Shown one piece after another: positions 27,742 through 37,270 of a stretch of DNA of 64,000 bases. The stretch comes from Huiozyma naganishii CBS 8797 (Eukaryota; Ascomycota; Saccharomycetes; Saccharomycetales; Saccharomycetaceae): NCBI RefSeq assembly GCF_000348985.1, contig NC_035934.1, positions 434,001 through 498,000 on the forward strand, read 5' to 3'. Both the position numbers and the translations under genes were made by a program. Positions within the stretch are counted from its first letter, which is position 1. Each line of letters opens with the position of its first letter. The notes beneath the pieces were generated by a model. It was not told the DNA's origin, did no database searches, and was given only the letters and a program-made list of their open reading frames with translations.

Positions 27742-29235
27742 ATGATGGATGGGGCACGGGTTGATCAGCTGGCGAAGCACCGGTGGAGGCCGCTCGTTTT
27801 TGAGGAGTCCACGAGGGACCAGAGTGGTGGAGCTGGCGGTAAGGATTTGGTGGAGTTCCCAGGGAAGAGTAGTGGTGCTGGTGGTGATGCTGCTGGCCAT
27901 GGGAAGATGCCACTAGGGCTGAATAGTGGGAGTGGGTCCGAGATTTTCCTGAAGGAGGGGGAAAGAGAACGTATTTTACAACGGCAACAGCAGGACCAGC
28001 AGGACCAGCAACAACACCAGCGACATTACGTTTCGTTCTCTATACCGAGAGCTGGGCAGCTCCCACACCACAGATACTCTATCAGTACAAAGCCCGTGGC
28101 ACCGAAGAGTAACAGCTCCGAAGACGGGAAATCCTCCGGGGATGGCGCTAACGGTCCAGAAACGCTCGATGGAGAATTAGAGGAGAAGGACTGTTCCATG
28201 CAGATGCCCGGTGACTTTATATACATGAACAAGAGACAGAATGCGAGTGTGCCCAAGATTTCTACAAGTGGGTCGCACTCGGGGGACCCGCTGATGATAC
28301 GAAGGAACAGTGCGGATACTAAGATGCCGACGGATAGGACCGTGTTCAAGAAACGAGATAGCAATGTCGAGTCCCCAGTGCCCTTCACACAGTTCTTTCA
28401 AAACGAGGATGACAAGAAATTCCACATTCTCATCGGGGCCACGGGGTCTGTTGCTACAATCAAGATACCGATGATTATCGACAAGTTGTTCAAGATATAT
28501 ACACCGGAGAAAGTGTCCATCCAGTTGATAGTCACGAAACCGGCTGAACATTTCCTGAACGGACTTCGGATGTCTTCGGAGGTCAAGATTTGGAGGGAGG
28601 AGGACGCGAACGCTACTGACTTCAACAACGATATCCTGCTGTTCCATGAACTGAGGAGGTGGGCAGACATTTTCCTCATTGCGCCGTTATCGGCCAACAC
28701 ACTGGCGAAACTGGCCAACGGTATTTGTAACAATTTATTGACGAGCGTCATCAGAGACTGGACGGGGAAGACACCAGTGATTGTGGCCCCAGCCATGAAC
28801 ACGTTCATGTACATCAATCCGATGACGAGGAAGCACCTGACGATGCTCAACGACAACTTCCCTTTCCTCGAGGTGCTGAAACCCGTTGAAAAAGTGCTCA
28901 TTTGCGGCGATATCGGAATGGGCGGCATGCGAGAATGGAACGACATTGTCGAGCACGTCCGGTTGAAGATCAAGGACATTTTGCGGGCTCGGCACGAGGA
29001 TGCAGATGATAACGAGGATAAAGAGGTCCAAACAGTCGAGCACGAGATGGAAGAGGTAGATGAAGAGGACAATGATGAGGATGAAGAGGATGATGAGGAT
29101 GGCGAGGACGACGACAACGAGGACGATGATGACGATGACGACGACGACGAGAACAGCAACGATTTCGAGACAGAAACAAGCAACAGCATTTTCGATCCGG
29201 AGGACGACGACGAGGCAGAGGGGGACAACACCTGA
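27742..29235 (+). CDS. SIS2: Sis2(Hal3)/Vhs3-type protein: PPCDC-like domain, Ppz1 inhibitor
   Basis: Hal3/Sis2 and Vhs3 inhibit the Ppz1 phosphatase (salt tolerance, cell cycle) and, with Cab3, form the heterotrimeric phosphopantothenoylcysteine decarboxylase of CoA synthesis. The 497-residue product has a low-complexity N terminus with a Gln tract, a flavoprotein-like PPCDC domain at about 220-420 (IGATGSVATIKIP, WADIFLIAPLSANTLAKLANG, the substrate-clamp motif PAMNTFMYINPMT, and ICGDIGMGGM), and a very acidic Asp/Glu C-terminal tail typical of Hal3/Vhs3. The tail distinguishes it from bacterial-type decarboxylases. SIS2 (YKR072C) and VHS3 (YOR054C) are ohnologs and I cannot tell which this is. 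The start is the ATG at 27742. Confidence 0.88.
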   Translation: MMDGARVDQLAKHRWRPLVFEESTRDQSGGAGGKDLVEFPGKSSGAGGDAAGHGKMPLGLNSGSGSEIFLKEGERERILQRQQQDQQDQQQHQRHYVSFSIPRAGQLPHHRYSISTKPVAPKSNSSEDGKSSGDGANGPETLDGELEEKDCSMQMPGDFIYMNKRQNASVPKISTSGSHSGDPLMIRRNSADTKMPTDRTVFKKRDSNVESPVPFTQFFQNEDDKKFHILIGATGSVATIKIPMIIDKLFKIYTPEKVSIQLIVTKPAEHFLNGLRMSSEVKIWREEDANATDFNNDILLFHELRRWADIFLIAPLSANTLAKLANGICNNLLTSVIRDWTGKTPVIVAPAMNTFMYINPMTRKHLTMLNDNFPFLEVLKPVEKVLICGDIGMGGMREWNDIVEHVRLKIKDILRARHEDADDNEDKEVQTVEHEMEEVDEEDNDEDEEDDEDGEDDDNEDDDDDDDDDENSNDFETETSNSIFDPEDDDEAEGDNT

Positions 29236-29340
29236 GAAGTATCACTACGTAAGCAAGTACACACACAAAAAGGGATCTGAATGGCTAGTCATCACGGTTA
29301 ACAACGCCATCGCCATCGTCTTGGTCCGCGAACCGCGCCG

Positions 29341-29347
29341 TCACGTG
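29341..29347 (+). promoter_or_regulatory. Cbf1-type TCACGTG upstream of TIM10
   Basis: TCACGTG in a GC-rich near-palindrome (GCGCCGTCACGTGGCGC), 137 bp upstream of the TIM10 ATG; the gene is mitochondrial. Confidence 0.5.
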
Positions 29348-29483
29348 GCGCTTTTTGCTTCTTTCTTGAATTTTTTGGAAAATTTGAGGCGAGAAGCGAA
29401 AGAGAAGAGGATTGAGACCTGAAAGAGGTGTGTTTCAGTGCGGTTGCCATTGCTGGAGGGGGTCCCAATCAGCAACTACAACA

Positions 29484-29765
29484 ATGTCATTTTTAGGGTT
29501 TGGTAACGGTCAACCACAGCCGTCGTCGGATCAGAAGATCACTGCTGCAGAGACAGAACTGGACTTGGTGACGGACATGTTCAACAAGCTCGTGGACAAC
29601 TGCTACAAGAAATGCATCAACTCGTCTTACAACGAAGGGGAACTGAACAAAACGGAGTCCGGGTGTCTGGACAGATGTGTTGCCAAGTATTTCGAGACTA
29701 ACGTCAAAGTTGGTGAAAATATGCAGAAAATGGGACAGACGTTCAATAACGGCGGTAAGTTTTGA
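29484..29765 (+). CDS. TIM10: Tim10, small TIM chaperone of the mitochondrial intermembrane space
   Basis: Tim9-Tim10 hexamers guide hydrophobic carriers and beta-barrel precursors across the intermembrane space. The 93-residue product (identical length to S. cerevisiae Tim10) has the twin CX3C signature Cys40/Cys44 and Cys61/Cys65, which is oxidised through Mia40. The FG-containing N terminus ([11 protein letters not shown]) is Tim10-like. It lies directly upstream of GPA1 on the same strand, as in YHR005C-A/YHR005C. The start is the ATG at 29484; an upstream TTG-started extension is untenable. Confidence 0.97.
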   Translation: MSFLGFGNGQPQPSSDQKITAAETELDLVTDMFNKLVDNCYKKCINSSYNEGELNKTESGCLDRCVAKYFETNVKVGENMQKMGQTFNNGGKF

Positions 29766-30132
29766 TCAAACAGAGCATTTCTTCCCACTACAAGCTTATT
29801 GTCGTATCAGCGCAAGTATCATGTACATAGTTCCACCAATGAATAGTAACCAGTTGCCTCACACTGTCCTGGGTTTCAATCTTTTCCTCCCCATAATGTA
29901 AGCCAAACGATATATATATATGTATATGTATATGCATGTATAATCGCCTAAGTTGATTTATGTTTACACCATCGTATACACTGTCTGTCCATGATGACTA
30001 CCTGGATTGACTGAGTGTTCAATTTGTCTCCTTGGTTCACTGGGTGTTTACGGATACTCTTTGGCTACACTTATTCCCCTTTCTGGACGCCATCGAGGCA
30101 AATAAACCTCAAATGATTCGCAGATGCAGTTT

Positions 30133-30139
30133 TGTTTCA
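30133..30139 (-). promoter_or_regulatory. Pheromone response element (TGAAACA) upstream of GPA1
   Basis: TGTTTCA on the plus strand is the Ste12 element TGAAACA reversed, 145 bp upstream of the GPA1 ATG. A near match TGTTTCC is at 30168-30174. GPA1 is pheromone-inducible in S. cerevisiae. Confidence 0.6.
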
Positions 30140-30283
30140 GGTTCAATTCAGAAGCACAAACACGTTTTGTTTCCACACAATGCTATATTAGACGATATGT
30201 GAAGATCGCTCGCCTCTTGGCAACGGTACCTAGTCTTTTGCAGATGGAACTCTACGCGATAATCGAGCGATTTCAATCTAAAG

Positions 30284-31681
30284 ATGGGCTGCACAGCGAG
30301 TACACACACCATCGCAGAAGATGAGAATGATCCCTTTCTACAGATACGGAAGGCCAATGACGCGATTGAACACTCGCTACAGTTGGAGAAGCAAAGAGAG
30401 AAGAACGAGATGAAACTGCTGCTATTGGGTGCTGGCGAATCCGGGAAGTCAACGGTGCTTAAACAGTTGAAGTTACTGCACCAGGGCGGATTCTCACATC
30501 AAGAAAGATTGCAATACTCTCAGGTAATTTGGGCGGATGCCATCCAATCAATGAAGATACTGATCATACAAGCAAGGAAACTGGGAATCAAACTAGATTG
30601 CGACAATCCAACAACCCATAACGAATTGTTCCAGGCCAAAAGCATAGTGCTGAAGACCCAAACTTTACAGATGGTGGATGCCAATGTTGCCGGTGGGTCA
30701 GACTTTCTCAACGACTACGTTCTTAAATACTCTGAGAGGCACGAGGCAAAGAGGAGAGTACAAAGTACTGGACAAGCGAAGGCCTTTGACCCTGAAAACG
30801 AGAAACAAACGCTACAAGAAAACTCTAAAGATATGGATTCATTGCCAGAGACGGATGAGAAAATGGCCAATTTGAAGGATATATCGAAAGACCTAAACGA
30901 AACGGGCAATGACCAGATGTTCATTGAGAAAAAGCACGATAATGCGCGGAAGGATTCCCGGAAACAATATAGTAACATTGAGATAGCTCACTCGATAAAA
31001 GCGCTTTGGGAAAACGATAAGGGGATTAGACAGTGCTTTCATCGATCGAACGAGTTCCAACTAGAAGGTTCTGCTTCTTACTATTTTGATAATATTTTAA
31101 AGTTTGCCGATCAGAACTACGTGTGCACAGACGAAGACATACTGAAGGGTCGCATAAAGACTACAGGAATAACGGAGAATGATTTCAACATTGGGTCCAC
31201 CAAATTTAAAGTGTTAGATGCAGGTGGTCAAAGGTCCGAGAGAAAGAAGTGGATTCATAGCTTTCAAGGTATCACAGCGGTGATATTCGTCCTCGCCACA
31301 AGCGAGTATGATCAAATGTTATTCGAGGACGAGAGGGTGAATCGTATGCACGAATCTATTATGCTTTTTGAGACGTTAGTCAACTCCAAATGGTTCTCGA
31401 ATACACCATTCATTTTATTTCTGAACAAGATAGACCTCTTTGAGGAGAAAGTGAAGAAAACCCCAATACGGAAATACTTCCCGGATTACCAGGGCCGTAT
31501 CGGCGATGCTGAGGCAGGACTATCCTATTTTGAGAAAATTTTCCTCAGTCTCAACAGAAATAACAAACCAATATACGTAAGAAGGACGTGTGCAACGGAT
31601 ACTCAAACCATGAAATTCGTTTTAAGCGCCGTCACGGACTTGATCATTCAACAGAATCTGAAAAAGTCTGGTATTATCTAG
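30284..31681 (+). CDS. GPA1: G-alpha subunit of the pheromone-receptor heterotrimeric G protein
   Basis: Gpa1 couples Ste2/Ste3 to Ste4-Ste18 and restrains mating signalling. The 465-residue product starts MGCTAS (myristoylation at Gly2, palmitoylation at Cys3) and has P-loop GAGESGKST (49-57), switch I KTTGITE, DAGGQRSERKKW, NKIDLFEEK and TCATD guanine-binding motifs, and a C terminus suited to receptor coupling (KKSGII). An acidic, polar insert in the helical domain (about residues 150-240) corresponds to the yeast-specific Gpa1 insertion. S. cerevisiae Gpa1 has 472 residues. The start is the ATG at 30284. Confidence 0.97.
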   Translation: MGCTASTHTIAEDENDPFLQIRKANDAIEHSLQLEKQREKNEMKLLLLGAGESGKSTVLKQLKLLHQGGFSHQERLQYSQVIWADAIQSMKILIIQARKLGIKLDCDNPTTHNELFQAKSIVLKTQTLQMVDANVAGGSDFLNDYVLKYSERHEAKRRVQSTGQAKAFDPENEKQTLQENSKDMDSLPETDEKMANLKDISKDLNETGNDQMFIEKKHDNARKDSRKQYSNIEIAHSIKALWENDKGIRQCFHRSNEFQLEGSASYYFDNILKFADQNYVCTDEDILKGRIKTTGITENDFNIGSTKFKVLDAGGQRSERKKWIHSFQGITAVIFVLATSEYDQMLFEDERVNRMHESIMLFETLVNSKWFSNTPFILFLNKIDLFEEKVKKTPIRKYFPDYQGRIGDAEAGLSYFEKIFLSLNRNNKPIYVRRTCATDTQTMKFVLSAVTDLIIQQNLKKSGII

Positions 31682-31792
31682 ACTTGCCCGCAAGAGATAA
31701 AATATATAAGTATAAATAAATGCATATACACACATGCGTGCGCATACGTTCTGTAAGAGAAGAAAAGGCCTATATTTGCATACAGGTAGGCC

Positions 31793-33028
31793 TTAGGCCG
31801 TTGGATTATTGTTATCGCCGTTATCACCCACCGAATCGCTGTTCCGTACTCTTGAAATTGGAATATTTAACAACGAGACCCGTTTCCTAGCCGCATTACC
31901 TGTGGGTGATGCATGCCTCACATCTTGATCATCAGCAGAACTATTCTTCACTGCACTCTCCTTGTTTTCGTCCTTTAGATTCTGTAAGATATACTTATTG
32001 TTCAACATGGTGTCATTGCTAAAAGTCTTATTCAATTCTTGCTTCCCCTTCACTGTCTTAGGCGGCGTCCCCGACGTGATACTCGCTTGTGGTATGGTAA
32101 TTGGTGAATCTTCACCAGAGACACTTCTTATAGACTCTGCGGACTGATGGATGTTACTGAATGGTGGAATCGACTGAACCATAGAAATCGATGGCTTCCT
32201 GCTTGTTGATATGCTAAGCAATTTTGAAATGGGTGAGGCAGGTACTGTATTTCCTGCTCCTGCCCCCGCCGATCCAGGGATTGTAATTGGATTTGCGCTG
32301 TACGGAGAGTTTACGGTTAGAAGAGGTGATGGCCCATCTTCAAACGATGGTTTTCCATCCATCAGCGGTGTTCTGAACGCAAAACTTGGCTTTTTAAAGT
32401 TACTACCAGCAGAACCCGCTTTCGCCGTTGACTCCTTGAGCAACTTATTGTAAACGCGTGCAAACTCGAATGTTTCTGCAACTTGGACAGGTTTCCATTC
32501 AAGAAAGTTTACTGCGTTCACATCAACCTTGGGTCGCTCTTGTAGAAGCAGTTTCAAACACTCCGTGCTTCCGTACTCGAGACATATATGCAAGGGTGTT
32601 TCACCTTGGCCATCTTGGAGTGAAAGGTCTGCTCCAACGCTAATCAGAAGACTCGCGCATCTGAAGTAATCGTGCATGCACGCTACATGTATTGGTGCGC
32701 TACCATTCTCTCCCTTGGCGTCAATGAACCGTGGAAAATGTTGCAGTAGCAGATGGGTTGTCTGTTCATGCCCATTCATTAGTGCTAGATGAACGCACGT
32801 ATTTCCCTTAAAGGTCCGTATCAGCTCGTGATGATCATGGCCCAACTGCACCAAATATACACATATAAGGTACCTCCCGTAAAACGATGCGTAGTGAAGA
32901 GAGCTCCAACCGTTTCGCGGGTCCACGTTGGTAACTAGTTCTGGAAACCGTCGGAGCAGCCTTTTGACTATCAGCAAGTTTCCATTAACAATAGCTTTGC
33001 GTAACCGTACAGATGGATCACCCAGCAT
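31793..33028 (-). CDS. AVO2: Avo2, ankyrin-repeat subunit of TORC2
   Basis: A non-essential TORC2 component at the plasma membrane. The 411-residue product starts MLGDPSVRLRKAIVNGNLLIVKRLLRR, close to S. cerevisiae Avo2, and has about five ankyrin repeats in residues 10-190 (GWSSLHYASFYGR, GNTCVHLALMNGH, GSAPIHVACMHDY, GETPLHICLEYGS). A Ser/Pro-rich, probably phosphorylated tail follows. The start is the ATG at 33028; the frame extends nine codons upstream only to a GTG. The neighbour UBX4 is as in YMR068W/YMR067C. Confidence 0.95.
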   Translation of the reverse strand: MLGDPSVRLRKAIVNGNLLIVKRLLRRFPELVTNVDPRNGWSSLHYASFYGRYLICVYLVQLGHDHHELIRTFKGNTCVHLALMNGHEQTTHLLLQHFPRFIDAKGENGSAPIHVACMHDYFRCASLLISVGADLSLQDGQGETPLHICLEYGSTECLKLLLQERPKVDVNAVNFLEWKPVQVAETFEFARVYNKLLKESTAKAGSAGSNFKKPSFAFRTPLMDGKPSFEDGPSPLLTVNSPYSANPITIPGSAGAGAGNTVPASPISKLLSISTSRKPSISMVQSIPPFSNIHQSAESIRSVSGEDSPITIPQASITSGTPPKTVKGKQELNKTFSNDTMLNNKYILQNLKDENKESAVKNSSADDQDVRHASPTGNAARKRVSLLNIPISRVRNSDSVGDNGDNNNPTA

Positions 33029-33338
33029 CCTTATTGAGTGTTTGAATTGGCTCACCAGTTAGTTGTACTTCGTTCACTTCCGATGCGTCACCAAAAGTTG
33101 GAATATCGTAGTATTAGCAACAGTAAACGGAACTCCCCTAATAAAAACCAGATGCACAACTCTCTTACAGACCTACCACTCACGTACCTTGATGTTCAAA
33201 AGTACTACGTCCTATCCCAATTAACGACCTATGCTGTCTGCATCTGCCCCGGTTCTATCATTTTACACCGATTTGATTCACCTTCAAATTAAATAACTAC
33301 ATGGCTAAGCAGAGCTCAGCACAACAGGACAGCGGGAA
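33029..33338. promoter_or_regulatory. Divergent AVO2/UBX4 promoter region
   Basis: This region of 310 bp is moderately AT-rich. I see no strong factor site. It contains the short upstream ORF that overlaps the UBX4 start. Confidence 0.5.
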
Positions 33339-33351
33339 ATGGGTGCTGTGA
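33301..33351 (+). promoter_or_regulatory. Upstream ORF overlapping the UBX4 start codon
   Basis: An ATG at 33301 opens a 16-codon frame ending at TGA 33349-33351, out of frame with and overlapping the UBX4 ATG at 33339. If the transcript starts upstream of 33301, this would reduce UBX4 translation. Confidence 0.4.
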
Positions 33352-34571
33352 CGGTACAACACGAGTTCCGTGCGTACACCGTGGAGCTGGATGCCAATTC
33401 GGTTTTAAAACAGGCCCTGGAGCAGTCTGTTGCTCACTTCAGACCAGGAAGATCGGCCGATGAGTTCTCATTCATGCATGGTGGCAAAACTGTCCCACTC
33501 GATACGCCTTGGAGGTTGATGAACTTACCACAGGGAGCTAATTTGCAATTAGTAGAAGACCGCGTGCGGGCTTCTGTGGCGACGTCGAAATCTATGAAAG
33601 TGAGGTTCCAGGTTGCAGGTCTTGGCTCTGTTGTCAGGGAAGTGGTTACAACTGATTTGGTCGCTAACGTCCTCGCAGAAGTGAAAGTCGAACAGAATTG
33701 GTCTCAGGTTGATCTAGAAAGCATCACCATCCGTGTTTTGTCCATAATTATAAAGTACGCTGATCTGATTGGTAAGACGTTCCAGGATTTGGGAATCAAC
33801 TCCTCTACGTCGATAACAATCAACCTACCCACCACAGCAACAGTGCCAGTCCCAACAAAAACCGTGCCAGAATCCACCAGTACCACTGATACTGAATCTA
33901 GATCCTCTAAAACAACAGCAGTTCGTGAGTCAACACCATTGCATAAACCTATAGTGTACATCTCCTCAGATAATGCAGCATCCACAATATCAGACCAGTC
34001 AACCGACGAAGATGCTTACGAGTTAACTGTAGAGCAGGCACAAAGATACCAAAGGATGCTATCAAAGCAGGCTGGTGGTCTTGGTGGACCGCTACTAACC
34101 AAAAGACTAAGAGAACAACAAGATCAACAAAAGCGCAGACCAACCATCAAGGAATGCTTGATAAGAGTTAAATTTCCTGATAGAACGTTTATGGAAATGG
34201 CGTTCCAACCGAGCGAGACGTCTTCAGATATATATAACCATGTGAAAAAGAATTTGAAGGACGAGTCGATGTCTTTCAACTTGTACGAACCAAATCCGTA
34301 CAAGTTGCTAATCGCGTACGATGATAAAGAATTAGTACGCGATTTTAATTACGGTTCCAAGACTGTTCTTCTTTTTGAACCCGAGGACAAGCACAACAAA
34401 GGCCCATATTTGAAGGGTGCACTCGTAGATCAGGCGAAAACTTTAACCGATATGGTCAAAAGCGCATTTGAACCCACACCAACATCTCACAAACAAGCGG
34501 AGGAAAAACCCGTAAAGGTTAAAAAGACATTGGATAAAGTGCCCAAGTGGCTGAAACTAAGTAAAAAGTAA
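33339..34571 (+). CDS. UBX4: Ubx4, UBX-domain Cdc48 adaptor
   Basis: A Cdc48 cofactor that helps remove Cdc48 substrates in ERAD and other pathways. The 410-residue product has an N-terminal ubiquitin-like domain of the ASPL/TUG type (residues 1-75, VQHEFRAYTVELDANS...), a second beta-grasp-like region (about 85-165), a Ser/Thr-rich linker, and a C-terminal UBX domain (about 268-350, ECLIRVKFPDRTFMEMAFQPSE). S. cerevisiae Ubx4 (YMR067C) has 416 residues. The start is the ATG at 33339. Confidence 0.93.
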   Translation: MGAVTVQHEFRAYTVELDANSVLKQALEQSVAHFRPGRSADEFSFMHGGKTVPLDTPWRLMNLPQGANLQLVEDRVRASVATSKSMKVRFQVAGLGSVVREVVTTDLVANVLAEVKVEQNWSQVDLESITIRVLSIIIKYADLIGKTFQDLGINSSTSITINLPTTATVPVPTKTVPESTSTTDTESRSSKTTAVRESTPLHKPIVYISSDNAASTISDQSTDEDAYELTVEQAQRYQRMLSKQAGGLGGPLLTKRLREQQDQQKRRPTIKECLIRVKFPDRTFMEMAFQPSETSSDIYNHVKKNLKDESMSFNLYEPNPYKLLIAYDDKELVRDFNYGSKTVLLFEPEDKHNKGPYLKGALVDQAKTLTDMVKSAFEPTPTSHKQAEEKPVKVKKTLDKVPKWLKLSKK

Positions 34572-34618
34572 GTAGTGTTTTATGCAATGATAATATTAAG
34601 GTATTTACAAGTGATTTT

Positions 34619-37270
34619 CTATAATTTTAAGTCAAATGGGGGAGGAATTTGGAGTTTCTCGTACGTTTGATGTACTTCCCTGAACTCCGAATCGTAAGGA
34701 TTTTTGTATTTAAGAAATAAGAGGATTCTTTTTATAAGCTCCGAGAAGATATCGTCAGAACTTCGGTCGAACCGACAAAAAATATTACCCTCTGATTTCA
34801 ACCTAAAACACTCTTCCAAGGCACGTCTTCTAGCTTCCATGTAGGGCAACGAAGGATTATCGCCCATCTGCCGTTGAGTTTCCAAGGCCAGAAACTCTTT
34901 TTTTATACCGACCAATAGATACTTGGCAAATGGGAGGCCGAACGTAACGCTGAACTTATCGTGCAGTACACTGATCACTGCAGGCAATGCTACCCACTCC
35001 CGCGACCAAATAAAGGCGTCTAGAATGAGCCAATTAAACCTGGTATTTGGTAACAGATTATCCTTATTTACCATATAGTCAAAGAGGGATGTTAAGTCAT
35101 ACATGGGTTCCGAAGTAGTTTTCCTCATAGTTCGATTGGCATGATAAGCCCTCCCGTTATAATTCGACAAAGCAGAGATTCTTGTTAACTCCAAAAATCT
35201 CAATCTGTAATACTTCGCGTATACCTTCCACATCTCATAATACAACCGTTGATTCAGTACTTTGGATGGTCTCATCTCACCATTGTCCGTGTCTATATTC
35301 TTTTCAGCTTCGACCAATGTAGTATTGATGATTTGGAAGCATCGATCGAAGTTCATTACTTCTCGATAAAAAACCAAAAGTTTGGCGAGGTATACGGAGT
35401 TGTAAGAAATGTTTAGTTCGTTAACTTTTTGCATTATTTGAACTATCTTTTTTTCGTAAAATGCCCATTTGTCCCGATTTTTTCTTCTGTCAGCATCCAA
35501 TGCCTTTTTAGTGTAGTATTGAATGAATGTAGCGTAATGGTGTGCGTTTAACCTTGGAAACTTGATCGATGAATGCATTTTGGATTCCTTTTGTGAAGTT
35601 TCTAATGCTAGCAATATTGATGTGGCTGATATCTCTTTACCGTTTGCCAGCAGAAGCTTCAAAAAACCGTTAAACCTCTTTGATACCTTTTCACGAGATC
35701 CTTTTTTTGTGCTGGCCATATCTTGGAGTAGAGAACTGGTAGAAATTGCGAGCCGTGGGTTATCCAAAAGGTCGTTGACTGAATCGAAAAAGAAACGGTC
35801 CACGATTGTGTTATCCTGGGATACATTTTTGTATTTGCTCCTTAAGATGTCAAATTTGGATTGTAGTTCTGCTTTACTTTGAGTTGTCTTCGACTTGGTA
35901 GATTTAGGTAGCAACTGTTCCAGCAGTTGGAAGTCTTTCAAAAGAGACAACCTTGTCTTCATCAAGAGTGTCTGAAAGACTCGCGAATCAACGCCATCCA
36001 AGCTGAGAAACTTTTCCATCAGTGAGGAGGCAATAGGTCGATAACTTCTACTGTATAGCAATGATTCAATAATAGAGGCCATGTCGTCATACGTAATTTT
36101 TTCCATTGAATTCAGATATTTGTTCCCTTGTTCCTCATCATCAAAATACGTAGTTCTCTCGTCAATTTTCAAGTCGGTGATCCCTATTGTGTCAGCCATG
36201 GAAATAAACCTGGACACGAGGTCCTCTATTAGCCGGTCCTTGTAATCAATTCTGCTGAATTTTCTAACAGCCAATCGCAGTACTTTTGGCGGTAAGTACT
36301 GATGGGAGTGAAACTTTTCATCTGTTCTTTTCAGCAGTTTCTGGAATCTGGACAGATCGTTTGACAGCAACGCTATCATGAGTCCCAACTCGTTCCACCA
36401 ACGTTGATTGACCTTGAGTTCTCCAGCTTTGAACAGTTTCCACGCCTCCTTATTGTACCCTAGTTTAGTGAGAGCGTTGATGTAGAAAGACTCGTTGATC
36501 GGATCCATTTGGATCTTGCCCGTAGAGTACAGTATTCGTGCGGAAAGGTATATCCCCTGGTACTTCCACTGGTCTATACGAATCTGTTTGAATACTTCAA
36601 ATATCTCTGCGAGCTGCACGGGGGAGATCACCTTCTGCCAGTTGTCCAGATGCGATGCCAGTATATTTCTAAGAATCCCGAACAAAAACTTAGTATTTGC
36701 CAAGTAGGGCTCCTCTTCCCCTGAATCCGATGTAGTAGCGCTCTGTTGTGCAAATAGCCCGGACATCACTTTAGACTCCATATCTGAACCTTGCTTCTGT
36801 TTCCGGGCCGTCCATTCCAAGTTCCACTCTTGCAGCTGGCGCACACCGAACTGGTTAAGCCTCTTCACCTCGAGTCGACACTCCTCGATAACGTACGCAA
36901 GCACTATCTGAAACCTCGTATCCTCGTCAATGGCACCATCACGCAGGGACCTCGACAGCGCGTTGTAGTTTTTGTTGCTCTGCCTGAACGAGACGTTGAA
37001 CTGCCTAAGCGATGCCAGCACCAAATCCTGCCTGTCCGCAGCGGCAGTCTTACTGTCCACTGGGGCAAGCCCGAGCCTCTTCAGCGACTCAACAGTTTCG
37101 TTCTCAGACTTCCCGTACAGAAACACTTCCTTCTGGGAGGAGGAGGAGGCCCGCGGGGCCTCCTCCCTCCCCCCACGAAGCACTGACGCAATATGCGACG
37201 CGGGCTTCCTGTAGAACCGACACCGCCGTACACATCCCGCCAAGCGGACGGGTCCTCTCCAGCACAGCAT
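34619..37270 (-). CDS. SOV1: Sov1, mitochondrial protein for VAR1 expression/respiration
   Basis: S. cerevisiae Sov1 (898 residues, YMR066W) is a mitochondrial protein required for respiration and linked to VAR1 mRNA translation. This 883-residue product has an Arg/Cys-rich, acid-free N terminus typical of a mitochondrial presequence (MLCWRGPVRLAGCVRRCRFYRK) and long helical, PPR-like stretches. Identification rests on length, targeting and position between UBX4 and KAR5. The start is the ATG at 37270; the frame is open upstream only from a GTG. The upstream region has an RRPE-type GAAAATTTTTCA (37361-37372). Confidence 0.85.
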   Translation of the reverse strand: MLCWRGPVRLAGCVRRCRFYRKPASHIASVLRGGREEAPRASSSSQKEVFLYGKSENETVESLKRLGLAPVDSKTAAADRQDLVLASLRQFNVSFRQSNKNYNALSRSLRDGAIDEDTRFQIVLAYVIEECRLEVKRLNQFGVRQLQEWNLEWTARKQKQGSDMESKVMSGLFAQQSATTSDSGEEEPYLANTKFLFGILRNILASHLDNWQKVISPVQLAEIFEVFKQIRIDQWKYQGIYLSARILYSTGKIQMDPINESFYINALTKLGYNKEAWKLFKAGELKVNQRWWNELGLMIALLSNDLSRFQKLLKRTDEKFHSHQYLPPKVLRLAVRKFSRIDYKDRLIEDLVSRFISMADTIGITDLKIDERTTYFDDEEQGNKYLNSMEKITYDDMASIIESLLYSRSYRPIASSLMEKFLSLDGVDSRVFQTLLMKTRLSLLKDFQLLEQLLPKSTKSKTTQSKAELQSKFDILRSKYKNVSQDNTIVDRFFFDSVNDLLDNPRLAISTSSLLQDMASTKKGSREKVSKRFNGFLKLLLANGKEISATSILLALETSQKESKMHSSIKFPRLNAHHYATFIQYYTKKALDADRRKNRDKWAFYEKKIVQIMQKVNELNISYNSVYLAKLLVFYREVMNFDRCFQIINTTLVEAEKNIDTDNGEMRPSKVLNQRLYYEMWKVYAKYYRLRFLELTRISALSNYNGRAYHANRTMRKTTSEPMYDLTSLFDYMVNKDNLLPNTRFNWLILDAFIWSREWVALPAVISVLHDKFSVTFGLPFAKYLLVGIKKEFLALETQRQMGDNPSLPYMEARRRALEECFRLKSEGNIFCRFDRSSDDIFSELIKRILLFLKYKNPYDSEFREVHQTYEKLQIPPPFDLKL

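Noticed and set aside
28398..29264. 288-codon minus-strand frame rich in Ser
   Set aside because: It is the reverse complement of the Asp/Glu tail and PPCDC domain of the SIS2-type gene.
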